Source: Pseudomonadota bacterium (GTDB taxonomy: Bacteria > Pseudomonadota > Gammaproteobacteria > Xanthomonadales > Xanthomonadaceae). Taken from it: 9,967 nucleotides of DNA. A model generated the notes under the pieces. That model ran no database searches and was not told the DNA's origin. It was given only the letters and a program-made list of their open reading frames with translations. Where the stretch lies: contig JAEXRB010000225.1 in NCBI GenBank assembly GCA_023438325.1, positions 1 through 9,967 on the forward strand, given 5' to 3'. Below, piece after piece: positions 8,901 to 9,967 of the stretch (the first letter of the stretch is position 1; each line of letters starts with the position of its first letter). The translations under genes were made by a program, and so were the position numbers.

Positions 8901-9967
8901 CCCGGCGATACCGCCATCGCGGGTAAAGACCAGTTCCACCAGCACGTTGTCCGCCACTTCGGCCTCTGAATTGGTCAGGGTGGCGGTGTAGGCGGTGGGC
9001 GCATCCTTCTCCACCCCGGCCACCGGGCCGTTGATGTTCAGCGCCACGCCGGCGTGTTCTGCGATCACCTCGGTGGAGATCACATCGGTGGCGTAGACCG
9101 TGCCGGAGGTCTCGCCCACCACTTCCACCTGCGCGGTGAAGATGCCGGCCTTGCCGTACACCACGCGGAAGTTGTGCAGGTAGGCGTAGGGGGTGGGCTG
9201 GAGCGTGAAGCTCGTCATCAGGCCACCCGTCGCATCGCCGGGGAAATCGGCAATCAGATCGTTGCCGCTTTGCGTCCAGACCAACTGCAGCAGCGGCGGC
9301 GGTGCGGCGGGGTTGACCACCGACAACTGCACGTCACCAGGCACCAGCGGGGTACTGCCGCTCACACTCAGGCGCAGGTAGACCGGCTCGGTCAGGGTTG
9401 GATCGTCGTTGCCGATGAAGCCGGTGTAGGCCGTCTCCGCCCCCACGGCCACGCCGCCCACGGGGCCGTTCAGATCGAACATCACCTGCGGCAGCGCCAC
9501 ATTGGTGAGCATGAAATCGACCTCACCCGCTGCGCCCGCATCGGCATTCACGGGGTAAGTGCCGGCATGGCCGTTGGCGATGGCGGTGACTTCCACTTCG
9601 CCGTTGTAGTTGCTGACCAGGTTCGGCAGGGAGCCGCCGATGCTGGCCGTCAAATATGCCGACGCACCCGCGCCCGGCGCAGCCACGGCAACGCCTTCAC
9701 CCATCACCGCACCGCCCAGCGCATCTTCCACACGCGCACGCAGCGCGGTGGCGAAGGGCTGGTTGAGGTTGGCGGACTGCGGCGAGCCGGAGACCAGCGC
9801 GAGGCTGACGGCAGTGTTGTCGCCGCAGTCGCCCACATCGAAGGCACCGGCGTTGGTCGGGTCGGCGAGCAGCGGATCGGCGACCAGCAGATCGATGGCG
9901 CTGCCGCTGATCGCAGGTGCCGTGCCGTCGTACCAGTTCGATCCGACGATCAGGCCCTGCGCCATGC
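2985..9967 (-). CDS. Giant secreted multi-domain Ig-like protein (MBG, Big_1, DUF11 modules), N terminus outside window
   Basis: At least 2326 residues in one open frame that runs off the right edge. The Met codon at 9963-9965 is probably internal, because it has no signal peptide and falls in what looks like the end of another domain. The stop is TGA at 2985-2987. Numbering from that Met, the order is: possible beta-helix end (1-56); Big_1-like (57-160); three unnamed ~140-155-residue modules (161-604); MBG-like (605-677); unnamed modules (678-814, 815-980); two MBG-like (981-1130); unnamed modules (1131-1265, 1266-1439); two Big_1-like (1440-1648); four MBG-like (1649-1953); Big_1-like (1954-2059); DUF11-type (2060-2182); IFCDGFE motif (2189-2195); C-terminal region (2201-2326). 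Such chains of beta-sandwiches are typical of extracellular adhesins or surface fibres. There are no transmembrane segments, LPXTG, PEP-CTERM, RTX nonapeptides or C-terminal beta-barrel, so anchoring is unknown. Only 12 lysines occur in the first 2200 residues. Adhesion is inferred, not shown. Confidence 0.9.
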   Translation of the reverse strand, partial: MAQGLIVGSNWYDGTAPAISGSAIDLLVADPLLADPTNAGAFDVGDCGDNTAVSLALVSGSPQSANLNQPFATALRARVEDALGGAVMGEGVAVAAPGAGASAYLTASIGGSLPNLVSNYNGEVEVTAIANGHAGTYPVNADAGAAGEVDFMLTNVALPQVMFDLNGPVGGVAVGAETAYTGFIGNDDPTLTEPVYLRLSVSGSTPLVPGDVQLSVVNPAAPPPLLQLVWTQSGNDLIADFPGDATGGLMTSFTLQPTPYAYLHNFRVVYGKAGIFTAQVEVVGETSGTVYATDVISTEVIAEHAGVALNINGPVAGVEKDAPTAYTATLTNSEAEVADNVLVELVFTRDGGIAGGDLTVEYDTGSGFDTLVLDASTPGQLSALFGPPGGFTLTEPYDETTAFRVTYHQAPDTFRVAATVVDAVPDTDGVPTYAADNHATDVVLSDPDVSLDYEGPFATPESSALVGAKVGEAVYYRSRLENHGIDDVADLVYAPFKLTADYALADDDVSVLWWPAAPTCGAAAPGSAMALTLTEDGSGGLDGVVGMPSFTLNGGEVLEVCYEVVFAHVGEYSIAAEIRDVGTDTDGFPTYAATNLTTAVAKGEATVTLSDLGPHAFDNDDHEATVDTDPAGLDVDVTYNGGTDLPRAVGSYSVVATVVSDDWEGSASGVLEIVARDVTLTLAGGHVGVAHTDPVTVSTYVTDAWSSDAGEDVVIQVQVSRGGGIAPGDVALSYVLHPLVDPGQTQNAFGLAACGANLCGTFEPGGFTLPPASLPATWSASATRGGQYTTTASVVGIDSGTVYATAAHTVDVADLQLSGSGNAAGAVGVPVDTSVALSNIGTAGIGSSEAAPNDENVRGRFSISLPGETLAPHSDPGGTCGNPVCASPDVHVEFLNPGDGLYYPIYNLRSDGSGGLYGHFGALSGGGIPVPAGFSGAFQFRTTFKTYAGNYATASEVVGIDTGKVYAQAPAQAILVGRGQGTVAFDVLSGVYGTAHAVTATIIETGEACDPVTGVPAAADPVGSYTVSATCTGAAYDATGSATYSVTPATASITVDDATYQFTGAPQAVTADTTPTGVAYSIVYEGIAPTTYPPTTTAPSAVGEYTVTATLTDPNYLPASDTATLTIGNTVVLTLDGDEVGVAHTDPVTYSLFEADAYSPAAVEPVVVEMVLTRQGGIAPGDVALEWSFDGIAYNGFALVACGTDLCGSFDAGSPTGFTLPASSLPTIWRASSTRGGHYTVTSQIVGEASGTVYASATHSVDVADLTLSLAPMAIATEVGATVDTSVTMANIGTATLSSGASLYPPTVPAQPAPNDQNVRGRFTIELVGGTLAPAPGIPGDSPDAAVEFYNVVTGTYERITLRDGGAGTLVGYFGSLSNGGLPVSAGFSGTNLFRTTFLTYTGTYNVVWELVGVDADLTDTGVVYASSGVQTFTVGTGAAASIELVSGDLQMTTVDNPFPAALVVAVKDIGGNPVEGAAVAFNAVAAGNGASSSDGGSTTVATGQAQFIPAANTIAGSYTVRASIANGEYVDFLLTNLADEASALVVVSGDAQSTVVDTDFTAPLVVQLEDQHGNAVETAGVEVGFAVTPAGNGASAVLAVMPVLTDADGRASSGMLAANGTAGGPYVVTASAAGLVDAQFSLTNTEGTITVSNIRWADDDSTSIAFNGNDRTVTFDTLPAIATGDCTVTYNAGSTLPHDAGSYVVQVTCVNGFGSGSGNATLTITPAATGNTGIVLTGGTFVYDGTPKPATVSNPDGVAYTLSYDTGNGLPPMAVGSYEATVTVTDPNHASDTLTAMIEITAAEVTLTFDNLTHVYDGSPKAATVTTTPAGVTGISLAYSPDAAPTDAGSYVVTATLSNPNYVLAGADTATLVIDQATAQIFLSNLTHVYDGSVKFATVSTVPASLAGDVVVTYTPANPINLGNYAVSAALTGHPNYANASASGTLTIVAATIAGFEIVGDDTFSGVAGQALSPDLPTVRVFDTGNNGVASIGVLFSVTAGNGSILGSSSATVSTDASGEATVPEWVLGAVAGGNTMTATVSLPGLPVLTFNATGTQEAAVSIDKNVDLAQAHAGQVLTWSIVVANAGPSTAEVELLDALPDGVESITWTCVEAGDAVCGEVSGNGDIEFTSTLPAGGSITVLVSATVSNDAAIGTMTNEASATWETDAASDSADTNIIHADTGPCSIFCDGFEDEPEEGKALAMPGEAMVATSSVSGWMVHPAGTDKPGVALELLDASSRAVAWLDTVKAGDAQLIRVRQRGADGVERAGTWSQRDAGVMLGYGWDLTGEGLVLRFGKAGALDLHLPAGTPIPESARALRAAVR
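2988..3407 (-). other. C-terminal region with IFCDGFE motif followed by a 126-residue unnamed domain
   Basis: Residues 2187-2195 read C-S-I-F-C-D-G-F-E and are followed by an acidic linker (E-D-E-P-E-E). Residues 2201-2326 then form a region unlike the rest of the protein. It is richer in Lys and Arg (4 Lys in 126 residues against 12 in the preceding 2200) and contains W-M-V-H-P, a V-R-Q-R-G segment, and G-Y-G-W-D-L-T-G-E-G-L-V-L-R-F-G-K. It ends in basic residues. It has no transmembrane helix or known sorting signal. A role in export or attachment is only inferred from its position. Confidence 0.55.
3420..3788 (-). other. DUF11-type repeat domain
   Basis: Residues 2060-2182 match the conserved-repeat (DUF11) pattern: V-S-I-D-K, then G-Q-V-L-T-W-S-I-V-V-A-N-A-G-P-S, then D-A-L-P-D-G-V, W-T-C with a second Cys (2112 and 2120, a likely disulfide), L-P-A-G-G-S-I-T, and N-E-A-S-A-T-W. 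These domains are common near the C-terminal end of large secreted surface proteins. Confidence 0.9.
3789..4106 (-). other. Big_1-like domain before the DUF11 repeat
   Basis: Residues 1954-2059 read I-A-G-F-E-I-V-G-D, then A-G-Q-A-L-S-P-D-L and V-R-V-F-D-T-G-N-N-G-V. After these come V-T-A-G-N-G-S, T-D-A-S-G-E-A-T-V and a W-V-L-G strand. This matches the Ig-like group 1 theme, with the W-x-L-G that is frequent in the 'variant' Big_1 domains of secreted proteins. Confidence 0.7.
4107..4772 (-). repeat. Three tandem MBG-like domains, each exactly 74 residues (222 bp)
   Basis: Residues 1732-1805, 1806-1879 and 1880-1953 are three in-register copies of the bacterial MBG-type Ig-like domain. Each carries V-Y-D-G-(T/S)-x-K-x-A-T-V near the start, then (V/A)-G-S-Y or L-G-N-Y followed by alternating V/A residues, then (D/N/H)-P-N-(H/Y), and a closing strand leading into the next unit. 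The second and third share N-L-T-H-V-Y-D-G-S. The DNA repeats at 222 bp, for example the related stretches beginning at 4285 and 4507. Such units usually act as stalk spacers. Confidence 0.88.
4773..5021 (-). other. Diverged MBG-like domain with two cysteines
   Basis: Residues 1649-1731 begin T-I-T-V-S-N-I and contain F-N-G-N-D-R-T-V-T-F in place of the usual V-Y-D-G-x-x-K-x-A-T-V. They continue with D-A-G-S-Y-V-V-Q-V-T and close with A-T-L-T-I-T-P. Cys1687 and Cys1710 could form a disulfide, which the following three MBG units lack. Confidence 0.7.
5022..5648 (-). other. Two tandem Big_1-like domains of the giant protein
   Basis: Residues 1440-1541 and 1542-1648 both show the Big_1 pattern: L/V-V-S-G-D-x-Q-x-T-x-V-D, a strand with P-L/A-x-V-V-x-x-x-D, then G-N-P/A-V and A-G-N-G-A-S, a D-G/T-G-x-A segment, and an ending F-L/S-L-T-N. 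They are the clearest members of a named family in the protein. They separate the duplicated block from the MBG series. Confidence 0.85.
5649..6815 (-). repeat. Duplicated block, second copy: MBG-like domain plus two unnamed modules
   Basis: Residues 1051-1439 repeat the order of 605-980: MBG-like domain (1051-1130), unnamed module copy 6 (1131-1265) and copy 7 (1266-1439). Copy 6 keeps the C-x4-C pair (Cys1202/Cys1207) and the long shared runs around H-T-D-P-V-T, G-G-I-A-P-G-D-V-A-L and T-R-G-G-x-Y-T. It starts 453 residues after copy 4. Copy 7 has a proline-rich insertion near 1305-1313 and a longer final loop before its closing G-V-V-Y-A. Confidence 0.85.
6526..6548. repeat. 23-bp exact direct repeat, copy B (partner at 7885-7907)
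   Basis: Second copy of the exact repeat, 1359 bp from the first. That distance is a multiple of three (453 codons), so recombination between the two would remove or add one block while keeping the reading frame. Confidence 0.85.
6816..7025 (-). other. Single MBG-like domain between the two block copies
   Basis: Residues 981-1050 form a stand-alone MBG-like unit. It shows a G-V-Y-G-T segment in place of the usual V-Y-D-G, then D-P-V-G-S-Y-T-V-S-A-T and a closing A-T-Y-S-V-T-P strand. It carries two cysteines (1009 and 1031) that could pair. It interrupts the two copies of the duplicated block, so it was either inserted afterwards or lost from one end. Confidence 0.6.
7026..8153 (-). repeat. 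Duplicated block, first copy: MBG-like domain plus two unnamed modules
   Basis: Residues 605-980 comprise an MBG-like domain (605-677), unnamed module copy 4 (678-814) and copy 5 (815-980). The same order recurs at residues 1051-1439. Copy 4 shares V-G-V-A-H-T-D-P-V-T, G-G-I-A-P-G-D-V-A-L, a C-x4-C pair (Cys754/Cys759), G-F-T-L-P and G-T-V-Y-A with its partner. Copy 5 shares V-D-T-S-V, A-P-N-D-x-N-V-R-G-R-F and F-R-T-T-F-x-T-Y. It has an extra C-x4-C pair (Cys880/Cys885) that its partner lacks. Confidence 0.85.
7885..7907. repeat. 23-bp exact direct repeat, copy A (partner at 6526-6548)
   Basis: This 23-bp stretch is identical to 6526-6548. It encodes the V-G-V-A-H-T-D-P part of unnamed module copy 4, and its partner encodes the same residues in copy 6. 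Identity at the DNA level marks the two blocks as products of duplication or gene conversion within the gene. Confidence 0.85.
8154..9485 (-). repeat. Three consecutive copies of an unnamed ~140-155-residue module (copies 1-3)
   Basis: Residues 161-306, 307-448 and 449-604 are diverged copies of one module. Each opens with a strand ending in G-P (N-G-P-V-G-G-V, N-G-P-V-A-G-V, Y-E-G-P-F-A-T). Each then has an alternating hydrophobic segment, a G-D/D-D-V turn, an S/G-F-T-L strand (around 252, 390 and 549), a later Y/F-rich strand, and a closing G-x-x-Y-A signature (G-T-V-Y-A at 288-292; D-G-V-P-T-Y-A and D-G-F-P-T-Y-A near 429 and 587). Copy 3 carries two cysteines (520 and 561). The architecture looks like an Ig-like beta-sandwich. 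I do not recognise it as a named family. Confidence 0.7.
9486..9797 (-). other. Big_1-like (invasin/intimin-type Ig) domain 1 of the giant protein
   Basis: Residues 57-160 start V-S-G-S-P-Q-S-A-N-L-N-Q-P-F-A-T-A-L and continue with a V-x-D-x-x-G segment and an internal G-x-G-A-S-A. They end G-E-V-D-F-M-L-T-N. This is the usual pattern of bacterial Ig-like group 1 domains, in which the first strand follows a 'sGd.Q.a.vn..f..pl.v.v.D..G' theme. It lies at the junction between the beta-helix-like remnant and the first unnamed modules. Confidence 0.7.
9798..9965 (-). other. Leading segment of the visible giant protein, possible end of a beta-helix domain
   Basis: Residues 1-56 contain an N-W-Y-D-G stretch followed by A-D-P-L-L-A-D-P and a Cys-containing G-D-C-G-D. 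NWWG/ADPWL-like sequence is common at the final turns of right-handed parallel beta-helix (pectin-lyase-fold) domains of secreted bacterial proteins. By that resemblance I infer that the missing upstream part of the protein is a beta-helix. The segment is too short to be sure. Confidence 0.35.

Noticed and set aside
6441..8969. Open frame of 842 codons on the + strand, opposite the giant gene
   Set aside because: It has the same His/Arg-rich composition and internal repetition that simply mirrors the modules on the - strand. There is no domain or credible start region.
2985..9967. RTX-type or autotransporter secretion for the giant protein
   Set aside because: There are no G-G-x-G-x-D nonapeptide repeats and no C-terminal beta-barrel with a terminal aromatic residue. 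The visible C terminus ends in basic residues.

Overview
This window is GC-rich DNA, most likely from a gammaproteobacterium of the Xanthomonadales/Lysobacteraceae-Rhodanobacteraceae group. The inference rests on codon bias, a secreted S9C dipeptidyl-peptidase 5-type enzyme, and a giant secreted Ig-like mosaic protein carrying an IFCDGFE motif of a kind I associate with that group. I cannot name a species. I see no rRNA, tRNA, CRISPR array, insertion sequence, integrase or phage gene.

Layout. At the left edge is the C-terminal part of a LuxR-type transcription regulator (+ strand, cut by the window start, ending at 465). It converges on a complete secreted S9-family serine peptidase gene (- strand, 518-2569). 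The 52-bp gap between the two stop codons is mostly filled by a perfect 15-bp hairpin that probably terminates both. A 415-bp gap (2570-2984) follows. It holds a candidate promoter for the peptidase and, at its right end, a textbook intrinsic terminator for the next gene. The remaining 70% of the window (2985-9967, - strand) is one uninterrupted reading frame of at least 2326 residues. It is the C-terminal part of a giant secreted, presumably surface-associated protein whose N terminus lies beyond the right edge.

The giant protein is a chain of beta-sandwich modules. In N-to-C order these are: a remnant that may be the end of a beta-helix; one Big_1-like domain; three copies of a ~140-155-residue module that I do not recognise as a named family; a duplicated block (MBG-like domain plus two further copies of the unnamed module, present twice with an extra MBG-like domain between); two Big_1-like domains; four MBG-like domains, the last three of exactly 74 residues each; another Big_1-like domain; a DUF11-type repeat; the IFCDGFE motif; and a 126-residue C-terminal region of different composition.

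Nothing shows that the three genes share one pathway. The peptidase and the giant protein are both predicted to be exported, lie in the same orientation and are separated by a strong terminator, so they are probably separate transcription units. I found no defence system or other multi-gene cassette. The most novel material is the unnamed repeated module, the block duplication and the C-terminal region of the giant protein.
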